64,000 nt of DNA, taken from Escherichia fergusonii ATCC 35469 (GTDB taxonomy: Bacteria > Pseudomonadota > Gammaproteobacteria > Enterobacterales > Enterobacteriaceae). The notes under the pieces are model-generated. The model was not told the origin of the DNA, did no database searches, and saw only the letters and a list, made by a program, of their open reading frames with translations. The DNA lies in assembly GCF_000026225.1 (NCBI RefSeq), contig NC_011740.1, positions 4,092,001 through 4,156,000 on the forward strand, read 5' to 3'. This document shows positions 48,770-58,501 of the stretch, piece by piece. The translations under genes and the position numbers were made by a program. Position 1 is the stretch's first letter. The number at the start of each line of letters is the position of its first letter.

Positions 48770-49303
48770 TTAAGACTGCAAGACGTCTGCAAGGCGCTCA
48801 AGACGACCGCGTACGCTGCCATCAATGACCATATCACCCGCTCGGATGATAACGCCTGCCATTACAGACTTATCGATTTTGCAATTCAGCTTAACTTTGC
48901 GTGACAGACGTTTTTCCATCGCAGCAGAAATTTTCGCGAGCTGTTGTTCACTCAACGCGGCAGCGGAAATGACGTCTACCTCAGCGGTAGCCTCACTCAC
49001 AGCACGCAGGTGAATAAACTGCTCCAGAACATCCGGGAGCGCGTTAAGACGACCATTTTCAGCCATAACCCGAATCAGGTTCTGACCGTTTTCGTCCAGT
49101 TGCTCACCACAAACTGCGATAAACGACTCGGCGAGCGTTTCTGGCGCAAGCGCGCCAGAGAGAAGCTCTGCCATTTGTTCGTTTTTGGTTACCTCGGCGG
49201 CAAACGCCAGCATGTCCTGCCAGCGTTCTACACTTTGGTGTTCGACGGCAAAGTCAAAAGCTGCTTTGGCGTAGGGGCGAGCTACCGTAATAAATTCAGA
49301 CAT
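48770..49303 (-). CDS. atpH: ATP synthase F1 delta subunit
   Basis: AtpH is the 177-residue delta subunit joining the top of F1 to the b-subunit stator. The all-helical N-terminal domain ([17 protein letters not shown]) binds alpha; the C-terminal domain ([22 protein letters not shown]) binds b. It lies between atpF and atpA with 12- to 14-base spacers. Confidence 0.98.
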
Positions 49304-49317
49304 CAGCCCCTCCCTCC

Positions 49318-49788
49318 TTACAGTTCAGCGACAAGTTTATCCACGATGTCGCTGTTAGCAGCTTCATCCACGGAACGTTCGATGATCTTCTCGGCGCCAG
49401 CAACAGCCAGGATAGCAACTTGCTTACGCAGCTCTTCACGGGCACGTTTACGCTCGGCTTCAATTTCCGCCTGCGCCTGGGCCACGATTTTAGTACGTTC
49501 CTGCTCTGCTTCAGCTTTAGCTTCGTCCAGAATCTGCGAGCGGCGTTTGTTCGCCTGCTCGATGATTACCTGGGCTTCCGCTTTCGCTTTTTTCAGCTGG
49601 TCGGTCGCGCTGGCCTTTGCAAGGTCAAGGTCCTTATGTGCTCGTTCTGCGGAAGCAAGGCCGTCAGCAATTTCTTTTTGACGTTTTTCGATGGCTGCCA
49701 TTAATGGCGGCCATACGTACTTCATGCAGAACAGAACGAACAGGACAAACGCGATGGCCTGGCCGAGGATTGTTGCGTTAAGATTCAC
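49318..49788 (-). CDS. atpF: ATP synthase Fo b subunit
   Basis: AtpF is the 156-residue peripheral stalk subunit, working as a dimer. One N-terminal membrane helix ([22 protein letters not shown]) is followed by a long, charged coiled-coil region rich in Ala, Lys and Glu that reaches up to delta. It is 61 bases downstream of atpE, within the usual spacing for this operon. Confidence 0.98.
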
Positions 49789-49849
49789 AGCACAATGCCT
49801 CTATTTAGTTAACGTTCTGATATTGCTCTTTAAATAAAAGCAACGCTTA

Positions 49850-50089
<240 letters not shown>

Positions 50090-50135
50090 GACAGTCTCCA
50101 GTTTGTTTCAGTTAAAACGTAGTAGTGTTGGTAAA

Positions 50136-50951
<816 letters not shown>

Positions 50952-50959
50952 GATGCCTT

Positions 50960-51340
50960 TTACCCTTTGTTGTTAATTACAGCCGGTGCCAGTATCTGAA
51001 CCACCAGCACCAAAACCCACGTAACGATCAGCGGCAAGAATACCGCCTTTAAAACCGCCAACGCCACCACCAGTAACACCAACATCGCCAGAACTTTGAA
51101 AGCTTCGCCAAATGCGAATGTCCAGGCCACCCGGCCTTTCGCTGGTGTATGTGCCTGGTGACGCCAGGCAAATATCATAAACAAAACGTTAGGCAGAAAG
51201 ACTGCCAGGCCTCCACTTAATGCAGAGACGCCCCAGAAGGGGTCTTTGAGGCTGAACAGCAATCCACTTGCTATCACCACCAGTAACTGAACGAGCAGAA
51301 GCTTCCGAGCAACGTTTCGACTCACGAGCGACACAGACAT
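50960..51340 (-). CDS. atpI: ATP synthase assembly protein AtpI
   Basis: AtpI is a 126-residue, four-helix membrane protein that helps assemble the c ring or supply magnesium; it is not part of the final enzyme. The hydrophobic segments begin at about residue 13 (KLLLVQLLVVIASGLLF). Translation may begin at ATG 51340 or at one of two nearby in-frame GTG codons; AGGAG lies 11 bases before this ATG. It is the first gene of the atp operon, 42 bases or so downstream of the promoter. Confidence 0.93.
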   Translation of the reverse strand: MSVSLVSRNVARKLLLVQLLVVIASGLLFSLKDPFWGVSALSGGLAVFLPNVLFMIFAWRHQAHTPAKGRVAWTFAFGEAFKVLAMLVLLVVALAVLKAVFLPLIVTWVLVLVVQILAPAVINNKG

Positions 51341-51381
51341 CACGTTTTTCACTCCTGCTCCCTTCGAGGTATGCCGCGTGT

Positions 51382-51413
51382 CGTATAAAACTTTCTTTAA
51401 GGCTTAGAGTCAA
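51382..51413 (-). promoter_or_regulatory. atp operon promoter
   Basis: On the minus strand TTGACT (51413-51408) and TTTATA (51389-51384) are spaced 18 bp apart, upstream of atpI. This agrees with the main promoter known for the E. coli atp (unc) operon. Confidence 0.7.
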
Positions 51414-51954
51414 GCATCAAAAAGCGGTCAAATTATACGGTGCGTCCCCGTGATTTCAAACAATAAGTAGCCAAAACGTGAATAAATGTTTAAATATTTT
51501 TCACCAGCCCACATTTCTTAGTTTTTAAGAAACTGTGAGCGATCATGCAAATCTGCAAAAGGTGCGTAAACACTGGTGATAAAGCGTGCTTCAGATCACA
51601 ATTTACGCATCTTCGTCTTTGTCCTGATTATTTACTTAGCTAATGATGCCTTTTCAACTTTTTGATATTTAACCTTAAAAAAGCATTCAGTTTTAAAAAC
51701 GACTATTACAACCCAAAAACTAAATATTGACTTTTATAATTAATTTTTAACAAAAAAACTGGTTTTCTTAAATGATTTTTAGCCGTCTGATATTTTCGTT
51801 ACTGACAGAATAAATCTTTGGCAAAAAAAGCCACGTTGTGTTGTTGCAAACAAACAGTGAACATGGCGTTAAGTGTAACGACTTATATCGTCCTGGTATG
51901 GGTGTTTTTTTAACAGTTTTGAAACCTGTTTTTCGTCCATATTTTTGATAAAAA
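51414..51954. other. Long AT-rich intergenic region between atpI and rsmG
   Basis: This 541-base region has no plausible gene. It is highly AT-rich from about 51480 to 51800 (for example AAATATTGACTTTTATAATT and runs of A), and contains the end of the rsmG unit near 51905-51950 (T-rich GTTTTTTTAACAG). Similar low-complexity DNA is found at this position in K-12. AT-rich, possibly curved DNA could bind H-NS or Fis; I see no symmetric site I can name. Confidence 0.6.
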
Positions 51955-52578
51955 TTAAATTCTGTTTGGCTTAATCACCACCAGATGACGTTCTCCCTCC
52001 AGCCCAGGAACATGTAATTTAACTACCGATTCGACCTGAAATTCTTTTGGTAATGAAGCAATTTCATCTTCTGGTAATTGCCCTTTCAATGCGTAATAAC
52101 GACCGGATGGCCCAGGAAGGTGGTGACACCAGTTCAGCATATCATCGAGCGAAGCAAATGCACGGCTGATCACGCCATCAAAAGGAGGTTCAGCTGGAAA
52201 CACCTCTACCCTACTTTGCACTGGAGTGATGTTATCCAGTTTCAGCTCATGCTGAACCTGACGCAGAAAGCGCACGCGCTTACCGAGGCTATCCAGCAGC
52301 GTGAAGTGGGCTTCAGGACGCACGATAGAAAGCGGTATTCCCGGCAGTCCCGGTCCGGTGCCAACATCGATAAAGCGCTCACCTTGCAGATAAGGAGCTA
52401 CCACGATGCTATCAAGAATATGACGAACCAGCATTTCGTTGGGATCACGAACTGAAGTCAGGTTATAGGCCTTATTCCATTTATGCAGCATATTAACGTA
52501 GGCAATAAGCTGATTTTTCTGGTGATCGGTAAGCGAAATTCCTGCATCTTTCAGCAGAGAGGAGAGTTTGTTGAGCAC
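51955..52578 (-). CDS. rsmG: 16S rRNA 7-methylguanosine methyltransferase RsmG (GidB)
   Basis: RsmG methylates N7 of G527 in 16S rRNA with S-adenosylmethionine. The 207-residue protein has the SAM-binding motif FIDVGTGPGLPGIPLSI, the second acidic motif FTLLDSLGKRVRF, and the conserved substrate region SRAFASLDDML. It follows mnmG by 63 bases and shares its transcript. Confidence 0.97.
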   Translation of the reverse strand: MLNKLSSLLKDAGISLTDHQKNQLIAYVNMLHKWNKAYNLTSVRDPNEMLVRHILDSIVVAPYLQGERFIDVGTGPGLPGIPLSIVRPEAHFTLLDSLGKRVRFLRQVQHELKLDNITPVQSRVEVFPAEPPFDGVISRAFASLDDMLNWCHHLPGPSGRYYALKGQLPEDEIASLPKEFQVESVVKLHVPGLEGERHLVVIKPNRI

Positions 52579-52641
52579 GGTGATTACCTGTTCTGAATGC
52601 AGTGGCGGGTAAACAGGTGCTTACCCGCCATTTTTAATGCG

Positions 52642-54531
52642 TTATGCGCTACGACGGAGCATACCTTGTTTTTTCAACCACACCAGCAGAATGGAGATTG
52701 CCGCAGGTGTGACACCAGAAATACGCGAAGCCTGGCCGATAGATGCCGGTTTGTGATCGTTGAGTTTGGCGATCACCTCGTTAGAAAGACCGGATACCTG
52801 GCGGTAATCCAGCGTCGCTGGTAGCAGGGTATTCTCGTTACGCTGCTGCTTTTCGATCTCATCTTGCTGACGCGCGATATAACCTTCGTACTTAACCTGA
52901 ATCTCAACCTGCTCTGCGGCTTGTTCATCAGTCAGCGCTGGTGCGAAAGGTGCCAACGAGGTTAATGTTTCGTAGGTCATTTCCGGGCGACGCAACAGAT
53001 CCTCACCACTGGCTTCGCGAGAGAGCGGCGAAGTCAGGTGAGCATTCACTTCGGCTACACCTTCTGTCGATGGTGTCACCCATGTTGATTTCAGGCGTTG
53101 ACGCTCACGTTCGATGTTTTCTAACTTCTCGTTAAAGCGCGCCCAACGTTCGTCATCCACCAGACCCAGCTCACGGCCCATTTCGGTCAAACGCAGGTCA
53201 GCGTTATCTTCGCGCAGCATCAGACGATATTCCGCGCGCGAGGTAAACATACGGTACGGTTCTTTGGTACCCAGTGTGCACAGATCGTCGACCAGCACAC
53301 CGAGATATGCCTGGGAACGCGCCGGTGCCCAGCCTTCTTTGTCGGCGGACAGACGAGCGGCATTCAGGCCTGCCAGCAAACCTTGTGCAGCGGCTTCTTC
53401 ATAACCGGTAGTGCCGTTAATCTGACCAGCAAAGAACAGCCCCTGAATAAATTTGCTTTCCAGCGTCGGTTTCAGATCGCGCGGATCGAAGAAGTCATAC
53501 TCAATGGCATAACCCGGACGCACAATTTTCGCGTTTTCCATTCCCTTCATGGAACGGACAATTTGCATCTGTACATCGAACGGTAGGCTGGTGGAGATAC
53601 CGTTCGGATAAATTTCGTTGGAAGTCAATCCTTCCGGCTCAAGGAAGATCTGATGCTGATTTCTGTCGGCGAAGCGCATGACTTTATCTTCGATCGACGG
53701 GCAGTAGCGTGGACCGACACCTTCGATCACACCAGCATACATCGGACTACGATCGAGGTTACTGCGGATCACGTCATGGGTTTTTTCATTGGTATAAGTG
53801 AGATAACACGGTACTTGTTGCGGGTGTTGTGCCGCATTGCCCATAAACGAGAATACCGGCATCGGATTATCACCATGCTGTTGCGCCAGCACGCTGAAGT
53901 CGATGGTTCGAGCATCAATACGCGGCGGAGTCCCGGTTTTCAAACGACCAACTCGCAGCGGCAGTTCACGCAAACGGCGAGAAAGCGGAATAGACGGCGG
54001 ATCACCAGCACGACCACCGCTGTAGTTATCCAGACCGATATGAATTTTACCGTCAAGGAAAGTCCCGACTGTGAGCACGACAGCTTTAGCACGGAACTTA
54101 AGCCCCATCTGGGTGACAGCGCCGACTACGCGATCGTTTTCGACAATAAGATCCTCAACCGCCTGCTGGAAGATCATTAGATTAGGTTGATTCTCCAGCG
54201 CCGTGCGTACCGCCTGCCGATAGAGCACGCGATCCGCCTGAGCTCGGGTAGCACGAACCGCAGGTCCCTTGCTTGCGTTTAGTATCCTAAACTGGATACC
54301 CGCCTGATCGATCGCTTTCGCCATCAGACCGCCGAGTGCATCCACTTCTTTAACCAGATGTCCCTTCCCAATACCGCCGATCGCCGGGTTGCAGCTCATC
54401 TGCCCCAGCGTGTCGATATTGTGTGTCAAAAGCAGAGTCTGTTGACCCATACGCGCCGCAGCCATCGCGGCCTCGGTGCCTGCATGACCCCCGCCAATGA
54501 TGATGACGTCAAAAGGATCCGGATAAAACAT
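52642..54531 (-). CDS. mnmG: tRNA uridine 5-carboxymethylaminomethyl modification protein MnmG (GidA)
   Basis: MnmG is the FAD-binding partner of MnmE for wobble-uridine modification. The 629 residues start with the dinucleotide-binding motif VIIIGGGHAGTEAAMAAARMG. The signature SCNPAIGGIGKGHLVKEVDALGG and the cysteine in the GEEAAAQG-like region (GYEEAAAQGLLAGLNAAR) follow. Its promoter sits at the edge of oriC. Transcription of mnmG away from the origin affects local supercoiling and initiation. Confidence 0.98.
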   Translation of the reverse strand: MFYPDPFDVIIIGGGHAGTEAAMAAARMGQQTLLLTHNIDTLGQMSCNPAIGGIGKGHLVKEVDALGGLMAKAIDQAGIQFRILNASKGPAVRATRAQADRVLYRQAVRTALENQPNLMIFQQAVEDLIVENDRVVGAVTQMGLKFRAKAVVLTVGTFLDGKIHIGLDNYSGGRAGDPPSIPLSRRLRELPLRVGRLKTGTPPRIDARTIDFSVLAQQHGDNPMPVFSFMGNAAQHPQQVPCYLTYTNEKTHDVIRSNLDRSPMYAGVIEGVGPRYCPSIEDKVMRFADRNQHQIFLEPEGLTSNEIYPNGISTSLPFDVQMQIVRSMKGMENAKIVRPGYAIEYDFFDPRDLKPTLESKFIQGLFFAGQINGTTGYEEAAAQGLLAGLNAARLSADKEGWAPARSQAYLGVLVDDLCTLGTKEPYRMFTSRAEYRLMLREDNADLRLTEMGRELGLVDDERWARFNEKLENIERERQRLKSTWVTPSTEGVAEVNAHLTSPLSREASGEDLLRRPEMTYETLTSLAPFAPALTDEQAAEQVEIQVKYEGYIARQQDEIEKQQRNENTLLPATLDYRQVSGLSNEVIAKLNDHKPASIGQASRISGVTPAAISILLVWLKKQGMLRRSA

Positions 54532-54600
54532 GGTGATTGCCTCGCATAACGCGGTATGAAAATGGATTGAAGCCCGGGCCGTGGATTCTACTCAACTTTG

Positions 54601-54904
54601 TCGGCTTGAGAAAGACCTGGGATCCTGGGTATTAAAAAGAAGATCTATTTATTTAGAGATCTGTTCTATTGTGATCTCTTATTAGGATCGCACTGCCCTG
54701 TGGATAACAAGGATCCGGCTTTTAAGATCAACAACCTGGAAAGGATCATTAACTGTGAATGATCGGTGATCCTGGACCGTATAAGCTGGGATCAGAATGA
54801 GGGGTTATACACAACTCAAAAACTGAACAACGGTTGTTCTTTGGATAACTACCGGTTGATCCAAGCTTCCTGACAGAGTTATCCACAGTAGATCGCACGA
54901 TCTG
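54601..54904. other. oriC: Chromosomal replication origin oriC
   Basis: The region between mnmG and mioC is oriC. DnaA boxes: R1 TGTGGATAA at 54699-54707, R2 TTATACACA at 54805-54813, R3 TTTGGATAA at 54840-54848 and R4 TTATCCACA at 54879-54887. A GATC count gives 14 sites between 54621 and 54904, the SeqA/Dam signature. An IHF-type sequence (GATCAACAACC, near 54725) lies after R1, and a Fis-region is expected between R2 and R3. There a 15-bp palindrome, GAACAAC-G-GTTGTTC, spans 54825-54839. It matches K-12 almost base for base. Confidence 0.98.
54642..54685. other. DNA unwinding element: three AT-rich 13-mers of oriC
   Basis: Three 13-mers related to GATCTNTTNTTTT lie in tandem: GATCTATTTATTT at 54642-54654, GATCTGTTCTATT at 54658-54670 and GATCTCTTATTAG at 54673-54685. 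They form the duplex-unwinding element next to box R1, where DnaA opens the strands. Confidence 0.95.
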
Positions 54905-54909
54905 TATAC

Positions 54910-55353
54910 TTATTTGAGTAAATTAATCCACGATCCCAGCCATTCTTCTGCCGGATCTTCCGGAATGTCGTGATCAAGAATGTTGATCTTCAGTGTTTCG
55001 CCTGTCTGTTTTGCACCGGAATTTTTGAGTTCAGCCTCGAGTTTATCGATAGCCCCACAAAAGGTGTCATATTCACGACTACCAATACCGATTGCGCCAA
55101 AGCGGACCGCAGAAAGATCGGGCTTCTGTTTCTGCAATGCTTCATAGAAAGGAGAAAGGTTGTCCGGAATATCTCCGGCACCGTGGGTTGAGCTGATAAC
55201 CAGCCAGATCCCAGAGGCTGATAAATCTTCCAACAGCGGACCGTGCAGCGTTTCGGTGGTAAAACCCGCCTCTTCCAGTTTTTCAGCCAGGTGTTCTGCT
55301 ACATATTCGGCACCGCCGAGGGTGCTGCCGCTGATAAGAGTGATATCTGCCAT
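54910..55353 (-). CDS. mioC: Flavodoxin-like protein MioC
   Basis: MioC is a 147-residue FMN-binding flavodoxin linked to biotin synthesis in vitro. The FMN loop is LISGSTLGGAEYVAEHLAEKL at the N-terminus, and the second flavin motif GIGSREYDTFCGAIDKLEAE is in the middle. Its gene ends at the right edge of oriC, and its transcription runs into the origin. Confidence 0.96.
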   Translation of the reverse strand: MADITLISGSTLGGAEYVAEHLAEKLEEAGFTTETLHGPLLEDLSASGIWLVISSTHGAGDIPDNLSPFYEALQKQKPDLSAVRFGAIGIGSREYDTFCGAIDKLEAELKNSGAKQTGETLKINILDHDIPEDPAEEWLGSWINLLK

Positions 55354-55379
55354 AAACCGCCACCTTTATTAAGAGTGGC

Positions 55380-55421
55380 GTATTGTACGCTGTGAACGCG
55401 TTGGGATCTACCTGTGGAAAA
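55380..55421 (-). promoter_or_regulatory. mioC promoter with adjacent DnaA-box-like site
   Basis: On the minus strand TACAAT (55387-55382) is a good -10 hexamer about 30 bases before mioC. A DnaA-box-like TGTGGAAAA lies at 55413-55421 just upstream. DnaA repression of mioC is known in E. coli. I did not find a clear -35. Confidence 0.6.
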
Positions 55422-55442
55422 GTATGGGATTAAAAAAGCCGA

Positions 55443-55901
55443 TCAGGGCTTGATGGTACGCATGATCGGGTTCTGCAGGACGATCAGTGTCTCGGTGGAC
55501 TGAATTTCATCAATTGTTTGGATCTTGTTGATAAGTACATGCTGGAGGGCGTCGATCGAACGGCACATCACTTTTATAAAGATGCTGTAGTGGCCGGTGG
55601 TGTAGTACGCCTCGGTCACTTCATCGAGGCTTTCCAGCTTTGCCAGCGCGGAAGGATAGTCTTTGGCGCTCTTTAATATAATGCCGATAAAGCAGCCTAC
55701 GTCATAACCAAGCTGCTTCGGGCTGACATCAATACGCGCCCCGGTAATGATCCCCGCCTGCTTCATTTTCTCTACTCGAACGTGAATCGTCCCCGGACTG
55801 ACGCCAAATTGTTTCGCCAGTTCGGCGTAAGCGGTACGCGCATTACCCATTAATGCTTCCAGGATGCCGCGGTCCAGATTGTCGATCAGATAATTTTCCA
55901 T
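55443..55901 (-). CDS. asnC: Lrp-family regulator AsnC
   Basis: AsnC is the 152-residue asparagine-responsive activator of asnA. The N-terminal helix-turn-helix is in NARTAYAELAKQFGVSPGTIHVRVEKM, and the C-terminal half is the RAM ligand-binding domain (VGCFIGIILKSAKDYPSAL...). It is divergent from asnA with 151 bases between them, in which AsnC sites would lie. It also lies upstream of mioC and can be read through into oriC. Confidence 0.96.
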   Translation of the reverse strand: MENYLIDNLDRGILEALMGNARTAYAELAKQFGVSPGTIHVRVEKMKQAGIITGARIDVSPKQLGYDVGCFIGIILKSAKDYPSALAKLESLDEVTEAYYTTGHYSIFIKVMCRSIDALQHVLINKIQTIDEIQSTETLIVLQNPIMRTIKP

Positions 55902-56052
55902 AGGTTTTTCTTATGAGAATTAATGATTAACTCTATTTTAGCCTTCTTTTTTAATGAATCAAAAGTGAGTATGGCTTTTTATTGAATGAATATTGCATGT
56001 GAGCCAATTTTTGTTCCTTAATCTTAATCAACAGGACGCAGGAGTATAAAAA

Positions 56053-57045
56053 ATGAAAACCGCTTACATTGCCAAACAACGTCAAATTAGCTTCGTGAAA
56101 TCTCACTTTTCTCGTCAACTGGAAGAACGTCTGGGGCTGATCGAAGTCCAGGCGCCGATTCTTAGCCGTGTGGGGGATGGCACGCAGGATAACTTGTCGG
56201 GCTGTGAAAAAGCGGTGCAGGTAAAAGTGAAAGCTCTGCCTGATGCCCAGTTCGAAGTGGTTCATTCACTGGCGAAGTGGAAACGTCAGACCTTAGGGCA
56301 ACACGACTTCAGCGCGGGCGAAGGGCTGTACACGCACATGAAAGCCCTTCGCCCCGATGAAGACCGTCTTTCCCCGTTGCACTCGGTCTATGTTGACCAG
56401 TGGGACTGGGAACGCGTAATGGGCGATGGCGAGCGTCAATTCTCGACTCTGAAAAGCACGGTAGAGGCGATCTGGGCGGGAATTAAAGCAACCGAAGCTG
56501 CGGTTAGCGAAGAGTTTGGCCTGGCACCGTTCCTGCCGGATCAGATCCACTTCGTTCACAGCCAGGAGTTACTGTCTCGTTATCCGGATCTCGATGCCAA
56601 AGGGCGTGAGCGGGCGATTGCTAAAGATCTTGGCGCGGTTTTCCTCGTTGGGATTGGCGGTAAGTTGAGTGATGGTCATCGCCACGACGTGCGCGCACCG
56701 GATTATGATGACTGGAGTACCCCGTCAGAGCTGGGCCATGCGGGTTTGAACGGCGATATTCTGGTGTGGAACCCGGTACTGGAAGATGCGTTTGAGCTTT
56801 CTTCCATGGGGATTCGCGTGGATGCCGAAACGCTGAAGCATCAGCTGGCGCTGACCGGTGACGAAGATCGCCTGCAGCTGGATTGGCATCAGGCGCTGCT
56901 GCGTGGTGAAATGCCGCAGACCATCGGCGGCGGTATCGGCCAGTCTCGTTTGACCATGCTGCTGCTGCAACTGCCGCATATCGGTCAGGTTCAGTGTGGT
57001 GTATGGCCAGCTGCTGTTCGCGAGAGTGTCCCTTCTCTGCTGTAA
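56053..57045 (+). CDS. asnA: Aspartate-ammonia ligase AsnA
   Basis: AsnA makes asparagine from aspartate, ammonia and ATP. The 330-residue protein resembles class II aminoacyl-tRNA synthetase cores: ATP-binding DQWDWERVMGDGER in the middle and the class II motif 3-like GGGIGQSRLTMLLLQ at the C-terminus. An AGGA ribosome-binding site lies upstream. Convergent with viaA, with only a 4-base gap and no terminator hairpin visible between them. Confidence 0.97.
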   Translation: MKTAYIAKQRQISFVKSHFSRQLEERLGLIEVQAPILSRVGDGTQDNLSGCEKAVQVKVKALPDAQFEVVHSLAKWKRQTLGQHDFSAGEGLYTHMKALRPDEDRLSPLHSVYVDQWDWERVMGDGERQFSTLKSTVEAIWAGIKATEAAVSEEFGLAPFLPDQIHFVHSQELLSRYPDLDAKGRERAIAKDLGAVFLVGIGGKLSDGHRHDVRAPDYDDWSTPSELGHAGLNGDILVWNPVLEDAFELSSMGIRVDAETLKHQLALTGDEDRLQLDWHQALLRGEMPQTIGGGIGQSRLTMLLLQLPHIGQVQCGVWPAAVRESVPSLL

Positions 57046-57049
57046 TAAT

Positions 57050-58501
57050 TTATCGCCGCCAGCGTCTGAGCAGGCGGCTTCGCATCCCGGTATCAAAGCG
57101 CCAGATATGATCGAAAATGCGCATGATGCCGGGTTTGCCATGTGCCGACATCGCCACGGCATGAAAGCGATGCTGATGTTCCTTCTGCAACGTTTTAACC
57201 TTATTTACCACATCATCGGGTAATCGTTGGGCGATAAAATCTGAAATCACTACCGCATCAGCATCAAACCATTCCCGCCCCTGCATACGTTCGATAATGG
57301 TGCGAAAACAGCTAGCAAGATCAGTACCACCACGAAAACGCTGGCTTAAAAAACGGATCGCCTGTTCGATCCCTTGTGGACAGGAGAGTTCGTAGCTCAC
57401 TATTTCGGTGGAAAACAGCATAATGAAACAACGGCGATTATCAGCTAACGCAATACGCATTAGTGCCAGGCAGAATGCTTTCGCACACTGTTCATTAAAA
57501 CCGCCCATCGAACCCGAAGTATCTACGCAGACGATAAATGGTCCGCGTGGCTGCTCCTCAAAATCTTGATGAGTGACCGGACGTTCGGTGATTTTTTCAC
57601 GCCAGGCTTCACCCTGTAAGCGGTAGGTTAGTAACTGTTTTTCCACCAAACGACGATAAAACTCATACTCCAGTTCGGAAATGCCCAGAGTTGCCAGTTC
57701 GGGGGGAAGAAGGCGAAGTATGTCGTCGCTTTGGTGTAGCCCCTCGACTTGTTCTGGCACGGTGGCTGGTTCCCGAACCAGCGTACGAAAGGCTTCCATT
57801 GGTGCATCTTTTCGTGGAACAGATTTCGCTTCTCTGGAACGCCCTAATTGCTCAGCCAGTTGCCGCAGTTCTGGTTGTTGTGCCAGAAAATCGCCATATT
57901 TTACGATCAGTTGATAATCGCCGCGTTTGAGCTGCCCTGCACTCATATCCCATAAATGACCTGCTGCGTTATCATTGTCGACCAGTACTGGCTCCAGTTG
58001 CCCACTCAGGGTCATACGCTCCTGGACTTCACTTAGCAATTGCTCCCGCTCTTCTTCCAGTAATTGTTGGTTAAACGTTGTTGCCTGTACAACCAGGCTT
58101 AGTCGCCAACGCTGGAGAAACAAGGTATGTAATGCCGGAGTAAAACGACTATTGCCATCAACCAGTTGCTGAGCCTGGTCTGCATAAGGAGAGTGCAGGC
58201 GATAAAGTAATGCCAGGATTTGGGGGAGTTGAACAATAAACTGTGGCGTGGAAAGCAGTTGGCTCTGCTGATAACACATCACCTCTTCGGTTAATTCTGG
58301 CGGAACATGAACATCTTTTAAGCGTGTACGTAAAGCTTCTCGCCAGCGTGGCAGATCATTGGTAATCGCTTTTTTTAAACGAGGCGATTTTTCGAATATC
58401 ACGGCCAACACCGGTGAAGAGAGCAAAGCGAGGATCATCTCCTCGATCATTCCCTCTTCACTTACCGCGAGCATGACATTCAATGTATCCAGCGTCAGCA
58501 T
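57050..58501 (-). CDS. viaA: VWA-domain protein ViaA
   Basis: ViaA is the 483-residue partner of the AAA+ ATPase RavA. The C-terminal half is a von Willebrand factor A domain with the metal-ion-dependent adhesion motif FIVCVDTSGSMGG (D327, S329, S331), followed by the later threonine motif FRGGTDLASCF. The N-terminal half is helical and of unique sequence. The pair is reported to interact with respiratory complexes and to influence aminoglycoside sensitivity. Its start overlaps ravA by seven bases. Confidence 0.96.
   Translation of the reverse strand: MLTLDTLNVMLAVSEEGMIEEMILALLSSPVLAVIFEKSPRLKKAITNDLPRWREALRTRLKDVHVPPELTEEVMCYQQSQLLSTPQFIVQLPQILALLYRLHSPYADQAQQLVDGNSRFTPALHTLFLQRWRLSLVVQATTFNQQLLEEEREQLLSEVQERMTLSGQLEPVLVDNDNAAGHLWDMSAGQLKRGDYQLIVKYGDFLAQQPELRQLAEQLGRSREAKSVPRKDAPMEAFRTLVREPATVPEQVEGLHQSDDILRLLPPELATLGISELEYEFYRRLVEKQLLTYRLQGEAWREKITERPVTHQDFEEQPRGPFIVCVDTSGSMGGFNEQCAKAFCLALMRIALADNRRCFIMLFSTEIVSYELSCPQGIEQAIRFLSQRFRGGTDLASCFRTIIERMQGREWFDADAVVISDFIAQRLPDDVVNKVKTLQKEHQHRFHAVAMSAHGKPGIMRIFDHIWRFDTGMRSRLLRRWRR

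Noticed and set aside
47225..48904. 559-codon open frame on the plus strand opposite atpA and atpH
   Set aside because: It runs exactly opposite two highly expressed genes and has low-complexity, unfamiliar translation; it is a codon-bias shadow.
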